DNA from: an uncultured Clostridia bacterium
GTDB lineage: Bacteria; Bacillota; Clostridia; Oscillospirales; UBA644
Direction: 5' to 3'
Assembly: GCA_944386295.1 (NCBI GenBank)
Contig: CALXAO010000011.1
Coordinates: 1 to 37,571 of the forward strand
Length of the DNA: 37,571 nucleotides
Shown piece by piece: positions 1 through 8,554 of this stretch. Each line of letters begins with the position of its first letter. Position 1 is the first letter of the stretch. The position numbers were made by a program, and so were the translations under genes. The notes under the pieces were generated by a model. The model was given only the letters and a program-made list of their open reading frames with translations. It had not been told where the DNA came from and ran no database searches.

Positions 1-1051
1 TGCAACACTTTTAACAGAATTTTTGCAACTCCAAGTTCCATGCTTCTGTTGCAGAGATGAAATTAAGAACTTTGCGGGGTCTGGCATTAATTAATGCCAG
101 ATTCCGCTTTAATGTTTTTGGACTAACCCTGGAAAGGTTTCGTCCTTTGGGATAAAACTCTCGTAATAATCCGTTGCAGTTCTCGTTTGTGCCCTTTTGC
201 CATGCACAGTACGGATCCGCAAAATATACTTGGCATTTTAGCTCCCTTTCAATTGTTTGCCAATTGGCAAACTCCGCACCTCGGTCGCAAGTAATCGTTT
301 TTACCAGTTCTTTTGGATACTCTGAAAGGGTTCTAACTACAGCGTTTGCCATAGTTTCTGCTCTTCTGTCCGGAATCTTAATCGCAATATAGAATCTCGT
401 TTTCCGCTCGGCAAGAGTGGCAAAACAAGTCTTGCTTTTTCCTTGCCCGCTCACTACCGTATCCACTTCCCAATGTCCGGCCTCTTTACGTTTATATACG
501 CTTTTATCTCGTTTCCGAATGGTTTTTCCGGTATTATATTTTCCGCGGGTTTCTTTGCTCCCATGGCTTCTTCCTTTTCTTCGAAGCACTTTAAGGTTGC
601 CATTCAGCAAGTATTTATCATAGATCCAACGATAAATCGTCCGCCAGGAAGGCATTTTTTCAAAAGGAGCAGGTGCACTTGCAATTTGTTCCGGAGACCA
701 CGTTGCCAACAGCCGGTTTTCTATGTATGCAAGAAGCTCCGGCGAATGGTACATCCCTCGGTGACAGTAGGATCTTCGTAATTTACTCTTCTTTTGTGCC
801 GTGTGCGGATAGTAGGATGGAATTTCATACATATGGGTGCAATTCCGGCGCAGCTCCCGAGACACCGAACTGACGTTTCTTCCCAGCAATTTCGCAATTT
901 TTCGGTAACTATATCCTTTTTTGTAATATTCCCGTAGACAACAGCGCTCTTCTATGGTAAAATGTGTGTAATGCATACCCTTTCCTTTCTGTTATTTTGT
1001 TTTTCGTCAACTCATTATAACATGGATTGGGTATGCATTGCAAGTGTTGCA
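1..1051 (-). mobile_element. IS30-family insertion sequence
   Basis: The element consists of one transposase gene flanked by a short inverted repeat. The first ten bases (TGCAACACTT, 1-10) are the exact reverse complement of AAGTGTTGCA at 1042-1051. The true terminal repeats may be longer: the left end lies on the window edge, and sequence outside 1051 could still belong to the right repeat. No target-site duplication can be tested because the left flank is missing. The element sits just upstream of a hairpin and the promoter of the biosynthetic operon, so it may have separated that operon from upstream genes. Confidence 0.8.
11..976 (-). CDS. IS30 family transposase
   Basis: This 321-residue protein has the IS30 layout. 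An N-terminal helix-turn-helix opens with a 'FTIEER' start followed by 'YSYRKIAKLLGR' and 'SVSRELRRN'. A DDE catalytic core follows, with 'HWEVDTV' (first Asp), 'TCDRGAEF' (second Asp) and 'GTNENCNGLLREF' (Glu). The length is normal for the family and the frame is uninterrupted, so the enzyme is probably active. It catalyses cut/copy transposition of its own element. It reads toward the window edge and away from the biosynthetic operon. Confidence 0.93.
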   Translation of the reverse strand: MHYTHFTIEERCCLREYYKKGYSYRKIAKLLGRNVSSVSRELRRNCTHMYEIPSYYPHTAQKKSKLRRSYCHRGMYHSPELLAYIENRLLATWSPEQIASAPAPFEKMPSWRTIYRWIYDKYLLNGNLKVLRRKGRSHGSKETRGKYNTGKTIRKRDKSVYKRKEAGHWEVDTVVSGQGKSKTCFATLAERKTRFYIAIKIPDRRAETMANAVVRTLSEYPKELVKTITCDRGAEFANWQTIERELKCQVYFADPYCAWQKGTNENCNGLLREFYPKGRNLSRVSPKTLKRNLALINARPRKVLNFISATEAWNLELQKFC

Positions 1052-1078
1052 CTTGATAGTATAATTCACCCATGAAAA

Positions 1079-1112
1079 AAAATTGGCGACAGATATATCT
1101 GTCGCCAATTTT
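1079..1112. terminator. 34-bp perfect palindrome, bidirectional terminator
   Basis: The sequence is a perfect palindrome centred on TATA, with GGCGACAGA/TCTGTCGCC as the GC-rich part of the stem. It is flanked by an A-run on the left and TTTTAATT on the right, as in a two-way intrinsic terminator. It lies between the IS30 element and the promoter at 1165, and it insulates the operon from upstream transcription. A protein-binding operator is an alternative reading. Confidence 0.7.
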
Positions 1113-1164
1113 AATTACAATCATATGATAATTTTAATAAGTTAAGAATTTTTTGTGGAAAGTA

Positions 1165-1193
1165 TTTACAATTCTTTATTTTTATGCTATTAT
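1165..1193 (+). promoter_or_regulatory. Sigma-A type promoter of the biosynthetic operon
   Basis: The -35 TTTACA (1165-1170) and -10 TATTAT (1188-1193) are separated by exactly 17 bp. The start codon of the first gene is about 60 bp further downstream, preceded by AAGGAG at 1245-1250. It is the only good promoter seen before the tightly packed genes that follow, so it probably drives the whole operon. Confidence 0.7.
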
Positions 1194-1255
1194 AGATACG
1201 ATAAAACATAAAATGTGTCGACATCTGTCGGCCAAATTTTCTGCAAGGAGCATTT

Positions 1256-2056
1256 ATGACTACAGTTACAGTTGCATGTCCGTTTCAAAGTTCTGTTTGT
1301 GTTCAAACCGAGGATCGGGCGCTATTAAAAAATTTGCGATTAAAATATGGACAATATTTGTTGGACGGCGACAATAACAAGGCGGAATTTCGTCTGTGCG
1401 AACAAGAAAACGGGAAGTACAAAGCAATTGGCGACGGAAAAACAATAGAGGTTGATTCTTCCTTAAATTATATTTCCGCTTTTCTCACCAGAACCAGAAC
1501 CTTTTCCCCAAAAATTCTTGCCCTGCACGGTGCGGCTGTTGCATACGGCGGAAATGCGTATTTGTTTTTGGCACCGACAACCGGAGGGAAAACAACACTT
1601 ACAGCATGGCTGACAGAACGGGGAGCCGACTATATAACCGATGATTGCATTTTGATTAACCGGGAAACTCTGGAGGTCTACCCCTGCACCACGCCCATTC
1701 ACCTGCGTACAGGTGGGGTCACAGTGCTTCGGGAGCAAAATGCACTTCCGGAAGGACTGGAACACCTGGACGCCCCTGGATTTGAACGCTGGGTATTTAC
1801 ACCGAAGAATCGCGTCTCTGGCCCGGTTCCCTTAGGGAAAATCTACTTTTTATCTCGGACAGATCAAAACAGACATGTCCCGTTATCCTCTAACGATGCC
1901 TTTATCCGTCTGTTAAAGTCTCCCATTACAGAATATCCTGTTACGCCATCCCATTTACAAATCATGTCCCGCCTGACGACAACGGCGCCCTGTGAGCTGC
2001 AATATCGGGATATGACCTTTCCAGAGGAGGTGTTGCGCAATAAATCCCATGCATAA
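1256..2056 (+). CDS. HPr kinase-like P-loop protein (HprK-related)
   Basis: This 266-residue protein resembles the C-terminal kinase domain of HPr kinase/phosphorylase. A 'LHGAAV' strand precedes a Walker-A-like loop 'APTTGGKTT' (residues 106-114, Lys112), then 'YITDDCILI' with the paired acidic residues Asp129-Asp130, and later 'PLGKIYFLSR'. The first Gly of the P-loop is replaced by Ala. The N-terminal HprK domain is absent, and no HPr or PTS gene is nearby. Such HprK relatives occur beside PqqD-like proteins and nucleotidyltransferases in peptide clusters, and one phosphorylates the lasso peptide paeninodin (family knowledge). A substrate role here is inferred. The start is ATG 1256 with AAGGAG five bases upstream. 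Its end overlaps the next start by 8 bp. Confidence 0.8.
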   Translation: MTTVTVACPFQSSVCVQTEDRALLKNLRLKYGQYLLDGDNNKAEFRLCEQENGKYKAIGDGKTIEVDSSLNYISAFLTRTRTFSPKILALHGAAVAYGGNAYLFLAPTTGGKTTLTAWLTERGADYITDDCILINRETLEVYPCTTPIHLRTGGVTVLREQNALPEGLEHLDAPGFERWVFTPKNRVSGPVPLGKIYFLSRTDQNRHVPLSSNDAFIRLLKSPITEYPVTPSHLQIMSRLTTTAPCELQYRDMTFPEEVLRNKSHA

Positions 2057-2753
2057 TCTTTTGCCCCATATCATCCGTCTGAAAGGGAAAGCAGATATTA
2101 CGGTCGAAGGCGTCAGTATGAATCCTACGCTTGCGGCAGGAGATGTCGTAACCGTTTGTACAGGAACGTATCTTCCAGGAGATATTCTGGTCTTTTTTTA
2201 TAAGGAAGGCTTCCTGTTAATTCATCGACTGCTGTACATAAAAAACGGTCGTTATTTTTGTAAGGGGGACAATGCCCTACGCGTGGAGGATTTGACGGAA
2301 GACAAAATTGTAGGAAAGGCCGTGGCGGTCAACGGATTCCCCCTGTCCCCGTGGCCAAAATGGAAGATTGAGCTTTCCCGGAAGGTAGGGAAAGAACTCC
2401 ACCGATGCAGTTATGACCCAAATCGGACGAAACAAAGCAAAATTTATCAGATATATCAATTACTTGTTTTAAAAAGAAAGGAAGAACCTATTATGTATCA
2501 AAAAAATAAGGACCTTACTTATATTCTCACCGATGAAACTTCTCTTGCGATTTTTAATCCCGAATCGGGAGAAACACATCTTTTGGATGATATCGGAATT
2601 GCCATTCTCGACCGCCTGAATGAACCGATAGCGTTGGACACCTTGCTGGAAAGTCTTTGCAAAGAATTTGACGCGGAGCCCACACAAATCCACGACGATG
2701 TAGAGGCCTTTTTGGCAGAAATGATTCAGAAAAAGGTGGTATTGTTGGGATGA
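2049..2753 (+). CDS. S26 signal-peptidase-like domain fused to a PqqD-like domain
   Basis: The protein has 234 residues. Residues 1 to about 110 look like a type I signal peptidase core: 'VEGVSMNPTL' carries the nucleophile Ser23, 'PGDILVFF' lies at 43-50, 'LLIHRLL' puts His59 where bacterial enzymes have Lys, and 'KGDNA' is at 72-76. The Ser/His arrangement recalls SipW/ER-type peptidases. No membrane segment is visible, which is unusual for that family. Residues from about 149 to 234 resemble a PqqD-type peptide-binding domain. A leader-peptidase plus leader-binding function is inferred. The ORF overlaps its upstream neighbour by 8 bp and the radical SAM gene by 4 bp (ATGA). Confidence 0.75.
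   Translation: MHNLLPHIIRLKGKADITVEGVSMNPTLAAGDVVTVCTGTYLPGDILVFFYKEGFLLIHRLLYIKNGRYFCKGDNALRVEDLTEDKIVGKAVAVNGFPLSPWPKWKIELSRKVGKELHRCSYDPNRTKQSKIYQIYQLLVLKRKEEPIMYQKNKDLTYILTDETSLAIFNPESGETHLLDDIGIAILDRLNEPIALDTLLESLCKEFDAEPTQIHDDVEAFLAEMIQKKVVLLG
2477..2495 (+). promoter_or_regulatory. Internal ribosome-binding site and in-frame ATG for free PqqD
   Basis: AAAGGAAG (2477-2484) stands 8 bp before an in-frame ATG at 2493, exactly where the PqqD-like domain starts (residue 149 of the long ORF). This suggests that a separate 86-residue PqqD-like protein is also made, or that two ancestral genes fused by losing a stop codon. Confidence 0.5.
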
Positions 2754-3769
2754 CCGTTCATTCTATTTATCTGGAAATTACCAATCAGTGTAATTTAAAC
2801 TGCCGCACCTGCTACAACCGTTCCGGAATAAACCGGGAACGAAAGGAAATTTCGCCCAAACAAACAGAGCAGATTATTCAGACTTTTTTGCCTGACGGAC
2901 TGCAGCGGGTTCTTTTTTCCGGAGGAGAACCCACATTACATACACAATTTGAGCAAATACTTCGCCTTATAGACCGTTATCCTGCATTGTCCTTTGGACT
3001 TGTTACCAATGGAACCGTGCACTCTCCAGCACTGATTGAAGCAATTAACACCCGCAAAAATTTTTGGATACAAATTAGTCTGGACGGATCGACCGAAGAG
3101 GTCAACGCGAAAACCCGAGGCATGGGAAATTTTGCAAAAACACTGGATTTTATTCGACAACTGAAAACGCCGGCAACGCCGCCGCTAATGAAATGCGTTT
3201 TGTCACAGCAAAATCTGGACGATCTGGAAGCCTATTATGATCTCGCCTGTTCGCTGAACTGCATTCCCGAATTTGCCGCCATATACCGTTCCGGCAATGG
3301 AGCGTCTAATTGGGAACAGAAAGTTCTTTCTCCTCAGCAGCGGATCGGAATTCTTTCTCGAATCAAAACGCTGAACCAAACCTATGGCATTTCCGCGTTC
3401 CTGCCCCACTGTACAGGAACCTGCCCCTTTTCCACGGAAACGTTGAAACTTTCCCTTTGTGTTCGTACCGACGGTGCGGTTCAGCCCTGTCAAATGCTGT
3501 ACGGGGACAAGTTTACCCTAACCAATATGTTCTGTTTTGATCGGAAAGAATTCCAAGAAAATCTTGACCGCATCTGCAGGATTGCCGTTGCCCGAAAACA
3601 AAAGGATTACGGCTGTTATTCCTGCCCCCTACGGGGATTCTGCGGCAAAGGCTGCATGGCCATGGCGGAAGATCTGGAGGGGGATCCCACGGGATGCGAC
3701 GGAGACTGCGACTTGCGGCGGCTGCAGCTTTTTTCATTTCATAGGAAGGAGGCTCTTAAATTACGGTGA
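2750..3769 (+). CDS. Radical SAM/SPASM domain protein
   Basis: This 339-residue enzyme has the radical SAM cluster motif 'CNLNCRTC' (Cys14, Cys18, Cys21) and the SAM-binding 'FSGGEP' (56-61). Its C-terminal third is Cys-rich, with 'HCTGTCPF', 'LCVRTDGAVQPCQ', 'YGCYSCPLRGFCGKGC' and 'GCDGDC'. This is the pattern of a SPASM domain carrying extra 4Fe-4S clusters. Enzymes of this class modify ribosomal peptides (thioether, C-C links, epimerisation) or mature other proteins, usually with a PqqD-like leader-binding partner, and one is encoded directly upstream. The exact reaction cannot be read from the sequence. The start ATG overlaps the preceding stop, and the stop overlaps the GTG start of the ABC gene. 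Confidence 0.9.
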   Translation: MTVHSIYLEITNQCNLNCRTCYNRSGINRERKEISPKQTEQIIQTFLPDGLQRVLFSGGEPTLHTQFEQILRLIDRYPALSFGLVTNGTVHSPALIEAINTRKNFWIQISLDGSTEEVNAKTRGMGNFAKTLDFIRQLKTPATPPLMKCVLSQQNLDDLEAYYDLACSLNCIPEFAAIYRSGNGASNWEQKVLSPQQRIGILSRIKTLNQTYGISAFLPHCTGTCPFSTETLKLSLCVRTDGAVQPCQMLYGDKFTLTNMFCFDRKEFQENLDRICRIAVARKQKDYGCYSCPLRGFCGKGCMAMAEDLEGDPTGCDGDCDLRRLQLFSFHRKEALKLR

Positions 3770-5578
3770 AACAAAAACAGAACGCCCCGGCTGTCTGGAA
3801 AAACAATTTGTTTCTTCTCAAAGAAATTCAAAAAGCTTCGCCCAGGCGAATTGTCCTGGGAATAACCGTTATTTTTCTAAAATCAGTTTCTTATTTTATG
3901 TTTGATGTTTACATGCTCCGTTATATTTTAAACAGCTTGCAAACAGGACAAGCTTTTCATGAAATCGTTCTGTTTATTCTGTGTATTGCTGTTTATCATT
4001 TGGGCGTATGTATTCTGGAAAACTGGTTTTACAGTGCTTATGTTCCGATATCCGATCAAAAAATTACCCGGCATTTGCAAAAAAAAGTTTTTGAAAAAGC
4101 AGTCTTGGTGGATCTGGCCTGCTTTGAAGACCCCAAATTCTATGATAAGTATGTCAAGGCCGCAGGAGAAGCATCTCAGCGAACGGGGCAGGTACTGGCA
4201 ACCCTAAACCGAATTGTCCAATATATATTTACACTTTCCGCCATGTCTTTTGTCATTTTCACCATTGATCCCGTCTTGATCGTATTCGCCGTAATTCCCT
4301 TTGTCACAAGCTTCATTTTTGGCAGAAGACTAAACAAAATTAACTATGAATATCAAATGAAAAAAAAGGAGGGTATCCGGAAACGGGATTATTCACTTCG
4401 GTTATTTTATCTGCAGGATTATGCCAAGGAATTACGGATGAGTCATATCAACCGTGTCGTTCTTCTTCGGTTCCGGGATACGATCCGGGATCTAAAGAAA
4501 CTGATTCAAGATTATGGAGTAAAAACAGCACTATTGGATTATGTTCTTCAGGCAACCAATGATATTCTAGTATATCTCGGCGCGGTCTTTTACGCTGCGT
4601 GGAAAACCGTAGTCAAAAAAAGCATGCTGCTCGGAGATTGCGTTGTTGTAATCAACTCTATTAATTCTGTAGCCGCTTCTTTGCGGGGAACGGTGGAACT
4701 TTATTTGCAGTTCCAGAAACATGCGCTTTATGTAGAAGATTTAAAACAGTTTTTGGAGGCGCCCACCATACTATCGGACAAAACAAATGCGCTGCCCTGT
4801 CCGCCCTTTGAACGGTTGATTTTTCAAAAGATAGGATTCACCTATCCCAAACAGTCCGGTGAGGTCTTAAAAAATGTAGACTTTACCTTGTGTTCCGGAG
4901 AGAAAATTGCTCTTGTAGGTTTGAATGGCGCCGGAAAAACGACTTTTATTAAACTGCTGCTGCGGTTATACGATCCGATTTCCGGACAAATAGAATACAA
5001 CGGAATTCCCCTAAAGGAAATAGACCCCATTTCCTATCGTAAACAATTTTCCGTTGTTTTTCAGGACTATAAGTTATATGCTTTTTTCCCTGATCGACAA
5101 TCTTCTTTTGCGGGAGGAAAGGAACGGTGATCGGCCGTATGCCGAACAGCTGTTAAAAAAGTTTGGTCTTTATGATAAAATCTGTGCTGCGCCGCAAGGG
5201 CTGGACAATGACTTGACGCGGGAATTCAGGAAAGACGGCCTTGTTTTATCTACCGGGGAACAGCAAAAACTGGCCATTATTCGGGCGTTAATGAATCCAG
5301 TTCCAATTCTGATTATGGATGAACCGTCCTCCGCCATTGATCCCATCTCCGAATCACAAATTTTTAAAACCGTAATGCAGGAAAGCGGAAACCGAACAGT
5401 TGTATTTATTTCGCATCGCCTGTCCGCCACCCAATACGCCGATAAGATCTATGTTTTTGACAATGGAGCAATTTGTGAGTCCGGGACCCACGAAAGACTT
5501 CTTGCAAAACAGGGCATTTATGCCAATCTGTGGGAAAAGCAAGCCGAAAATTATCGGAAGCTGGAGGAATACGGATGA
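3766..5578 (+). pseudogene. ABC exporter (TMD-NBD), frameshifted in the nucleotide-binding domain
   Basis: The gene encodes a half-transporter of the ABC exporter type, broken into two frames. The first part (GTG 3766 to 5130) has hydrophobic segments and the Walker A 'GLNGAGKTT' near residue 385. The second part carries the signature 'LSTGEQQK', Walker B 'ILIMDEPSS' and the H-loop 'ISHRLS', ending at 5578. The break is at the T6 tract 5082-5087. Reading five T residues gives a continuous product that aligns with the next ABC protein. This could be a real mutation, a sequencing error, or slippage expression. No C39 peptidase domain is present. AGGAAGGAGG (3743-3752) lies 13 bp before GTG. Confidence 0.85.
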
Positions 5579-7380
5579 AAATTTTGAAAAACAATTGGTT
5601 TATGCTAAAATGGATCTATCAATATACTCCGGGATTTTTCTTTGCAACCATCGCAGAGGGACTTGTTTGGGGGTGCATTCACTCTTTTACAAGCGTACTT
5701 TTTATTAAAATGCTCTTTGACCGCATTGAATCTGCCGCACCGTTTGAACAGATTGTTTCCGTGATTGGCGGGATGGCTGTATTTCTTGTTCTTGCCTATA
5801 TTTTTCATGAATGGTATTGGAAGTTCTTGGAGCCCAAAGCAGAACAGGAATTACATAGCCAAATGCAACAGACCTTGTTTAAAAAGGCGATTGCCATGGA
5901 CTTGGCCTGTTATGACAATCCGGAGTTTTATAATGATTTTGTTTGGGCAGTCCGGGAGGCAGACCGCCGTGCAATAGCAGTGGCAAAGGAATTCGGGAAG
6001 GTCATTAACCGGGGATTTTCTTCTTTGGTAATTATTAGCGTTCTGTTTACGGTAGATCCAATTATTGTCGGAGTTATTTGTGTCGCGGTTGGGATTTCCG
6101 TTGCCATTCGTTTGTGGCAAACAAAACTGCAATTTCACAAAGAAGAGGAAATTCGTCCCATTCAAAGGAAAACAAACTATGTAAATCGGACTTTTTACCT
6201 TGCGGATTATGCAAAGGAATTACGGATGAGCAATGCAGGAGAGCTTCTTCACCGGCATTATGACCACGCTGTGGAAAATATTGTAAATATTCATCAAAAA
6301 TTCGCGCCAAAACTTTTCATAGCAGGATTATTACGGAGCGTGGCCGTTTCTACTCTGTTTGACGTGGGAATTCTTTTGCTTTTGGTTTACAAAATTAGCG
6401 TTCAAAAAACAATTACTTTAGGAGATTTCGCAGCTTCGCTCAGCGCCACATGGAAGTTATTCCGGCAAATTCAGGATTTAATGGCCCGTTTGGCAAAATT
6501 TAAGGAACACAGCCTTTATACAGAGAAATTCCGTGCTTTTCTGGAGTATCAAATTACAGTGCAGGATTCCAGTTCTGCCAAGGCTTTGGAAGCCCCCTTA
6601 AATGAAATTTCTTTTCAGAATGTCTCCTTTGCATATCCGGAAGCTTCCCATCCCACATTAAAAAACCTTACCTTTGTAATTCCTAAGTATCGGAAAATTG
6701 CTATTGTAGGACCGAATGGGGCGGGAAAAACGACTTTAATCAAGTTGATAACCCGAATGTATAACCCTACCGAGGGAGAAATTCGGATCAACGGTGTCCC
6801 TGTTTCGGAGTACACGATTCACTCGGTACGGGAAAAGATCGGAATTACGTTTCAGGACTATAAGATTTATGCGACTTCTGTAGCGGAAAACATCCTGATG
6901 GATCTTTTTTCCAAGGAAGATGAGCCGGCACTGCAGCATTCGTTAGCAATCAGCGGTTTTTCAGAAAAAGTCGCGTCTCTGCCTGACGGGTTAAAAACAG
7001 AGCTGACCCGGGAATTTCATCCCAAAGGAACAGTATTGTCCGGAGGAGAGCAGCAACGGATTGCCGTTTCCCGTGCCTTTGCGCGGGATTATGATCTGAT
7101 TATTCTAGATGAACCCTCTGCGGCGTTGGATCCCGTTATTGAATATGAATTGAACCGTAAATTGGATGAAACAATTACAAACAAAACCGTTATTCTCATT
7201 TCCCATCGTCTTTCCACGGTCTGTATGGCGGATGAAATCTTTATGATGGAGAACGGACAAATTGTAGAACGGGGAACCCATGGGGAATTAATGCGGCTAA
7301 ATGGAAAATATGCGGAAATGTTCCGTATTCAGGCTGAAAAATACCATCAGGAGGAAAATTATGAAACAAAAAATATTTGA
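5575..7380 (+). CDS. ABC exporter, TMD-NBD half-transporter
   Basis: This intact 601-residue half-transporter has an N-terminal membrane domain with several hydrophobic segments and a C-terminal ATPase. Walker A 'GPNGAGKTT' is near residue 380, the signature 'LSGGEQQR' near 488, Walker B 'LIILDEPSA' near 510 and the H-loop 'ISHRLS' near 543. It is a diverged paralogue of the preceding ABC gene, and both share stretches such as 'YAKELRMS' and 'FQDYK', so the two probably form a heterodimer. Export of the cluster product is inferred. ATG 5575 was chosen because GGAGGA stands just before it and it overlaps the upstream TGA (ATGA). The longer frame beginning at 5530 lacks such a site. Confidence 0.92.
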   Translation: MKILKNNWFMLKWIYQYTPGFFFATIAEGLVWGCIHSFTSVLFIKMLFDRIESAAPFEQIVSVIGGMAVFLVLAYIFHEWYWKFLEPKAEQELHSQMQQTLFKKAIAMDLACYDNPEFYNDFVWAVREADRRAIAVAKEFGKVINRGFSSLVIISVLFTVDPIIVGVICVAVGISVAIRLWQTKLQFHKEEEIRPIQRKTNYVNRTFYLADYAKELRMSNAGELLHRHYDHAVENIVNIHQKFAPKLFIAGLLRSVAVSTLFDVGILLLLVYKISVQKTITLGDFAASLSATWKLFRQIQDLMARLAKFKEHSLYTEKFRAFLEYQITVQDSSSAKALEAPLNEISFQNVSFAYPEASHPTLKNLTFVIPKYRKIAIVGPNGAGKTTLIKLITRMYNPTEGEIRINGVPVSEYTIHSVREKIGITFQDYKIYATSVAENILMDLFSKEDEPALQHSLAISGFSEKVASLPDGLKTELTREFHPKGTVLSGGEQQRIAVSRAFARDYDLIILDEPSAALDPVIEYELNRKLDETITNKTVILISHRLSTVCMADEIFMMENGQIVERGTHGELMRLNGKYAEMFRIQAEKYHQEENYETKNI

Positions 7381-8554
7381 AATTTTGAATGAAGTCATTG
7401 ATACAGAAAAACCGATTTGCTTTTCCGACGAAACAGACCTTTCAGAGGCAGGATTAACCTCTATAAAATTTATTCAATTTATTGTGAAACTGGAAGAAAC
7501 CTTTTCCATTGAAATTTTGGACAGCGATCTTACGCTCCAAAAATTTAAAACTGTGAAAAAAATGTTTGAGACGCTTTCAACCTATATTTCTCCGGAAAAA
7601 AGTTTTATCAAAAAGGTTCTTGTCAGCGATTGCGACAACGTTCTTTGGCAGGGAATTGCCGGAGAAGAACCGCTTTCAATCGGGCAAAGGGAATCTGAAT
7701 ATCAATCCTTACTCCAAAAACTATATAACGAAGGCGTACTGCTTTGCCTTTGCAGTAAAAATGAGCCAGAACACATTTCGGAAGCCTTTGCTATGGGAGA
7801 AATGAAATTGACATGGGAGCATTTTATTGCGCATCGAATCAACCGAAAAGATAAAGCCTCAAATTTGCGAGATCTTGCCTTTGAATTGAATCTTTCCCTT
7901 GAAAGCTTTGTTTTTGTAGACGACAGCAATTACGAAATCGGATTGATTCAAAACCTATTGCCAGAGGTGACTGCAATTCCCGCAGATGGAGGAAATCTTT
8001 GGATTGAGGAAATTCGCAGTCTTTTTTCCCTGCCGTCTAAAGAAGAGCGCAATCGAACGGAATTGTATCGAGAACAGAAGAATAGGGAACAGGCAAAGGC
8101 AAAGTATTCCTCTGCAGAGGAATATAACCGTTCACTTCAAACAGTTACTATTTGTAAAACCGCATCGGAAGAACAGATTCCCCGTCTTTCGGAATTATCC
8201 CTCAGAACCAATCAATGTAATTTATCTCTTGCCCGTTATACGGAAGAAGACTTGCGGTTATTGATTCAAGACCCCGCGGTAACAGTTCTCGCGCTTTCCG
8301 CGTCAGATCAATACGGCGATATGGGCATTGTGGGCGGCGCCGTATTACGTAGGGGAGAAGAAGCAGTGATTGAAGGGTTTTATTTGTCCTGCCGGGTATT
8401 TGACAGAGGCTTCGAAGAAATTCTTTTGTCCGAACTCCAAGCAGCGGCAGGAAATGTTCTCCTTGCGGGAATTTTGAAAAAATCCGCTAAAAATAAGAAT
8501 TACCACAACTTCTATCAAAAAAACGGAGTTAAGGTCTATGAACAAAATCCTTGA
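7361..8554 (+). CDS. ACP domain fused to FkbH-like HAD protein with C-terminal GNAT-like region
   Basis: The protein has 397 residues. Residues 1-75 look like an acyl carrier protein: 'LSEAGLTSIKFIQF' places Ser34 as the probable phosphopantetheine site. Residues from about 85 to 220 match FkbH-type HAD proteins, with 'VSDCDNVLW' (Asp90, Asp92), 'CSKNEPEH' (131-138) and 'FVDDSNYE' (185-192). The usual Thr of the DxDxT loop is Val94. The remainder resembles the GNAT-like tail of this family. FkbH proteins load a glyceryl unit from 1,3-bisphosphoglycerate onto an ACP (family knowledge). Having both parts in one chain within a radical SAM/PqqD operon is unusual. The start ATG 7361 follows AGGAGG by 6 bp and overlaps the ABC gene by 20 bp. 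Confidence 0.85.
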   Translation: MKQKIFEILNEVIDTEKPICFSDETDLSEAGLTSIKFIQFIVKLEETFSIEILDSDLTLQKFKTVKKMFETLSTYISPEKSFIKKVLVSDCDNVLWQGIAGEEPLSIGQRESEYQSLLQKLYNEGVLLCLCSKNEPEHISEAFAMGEMKLTWEHFIAHRINRKDKASNLRDLAFELNLSLESFVFVDDSNYEIGLIQNLLPEVTAIPADGGNLWIEEIRSLFSLPSKEERNRTELYREQKNREQAKAKYSSAEEYNRSLQTVTICKTASEEQIPRLSELSLRTNQCNLSLARYTEEDLRLLIQDPAVTVLALSASDQYGDMGIVGGAVLRRGEEAVIEGFYLSCRVFDRGFEEILLSELQAAAGNVLLAGILKKSAKNKNYHNFYQKNGVKVYEQNP

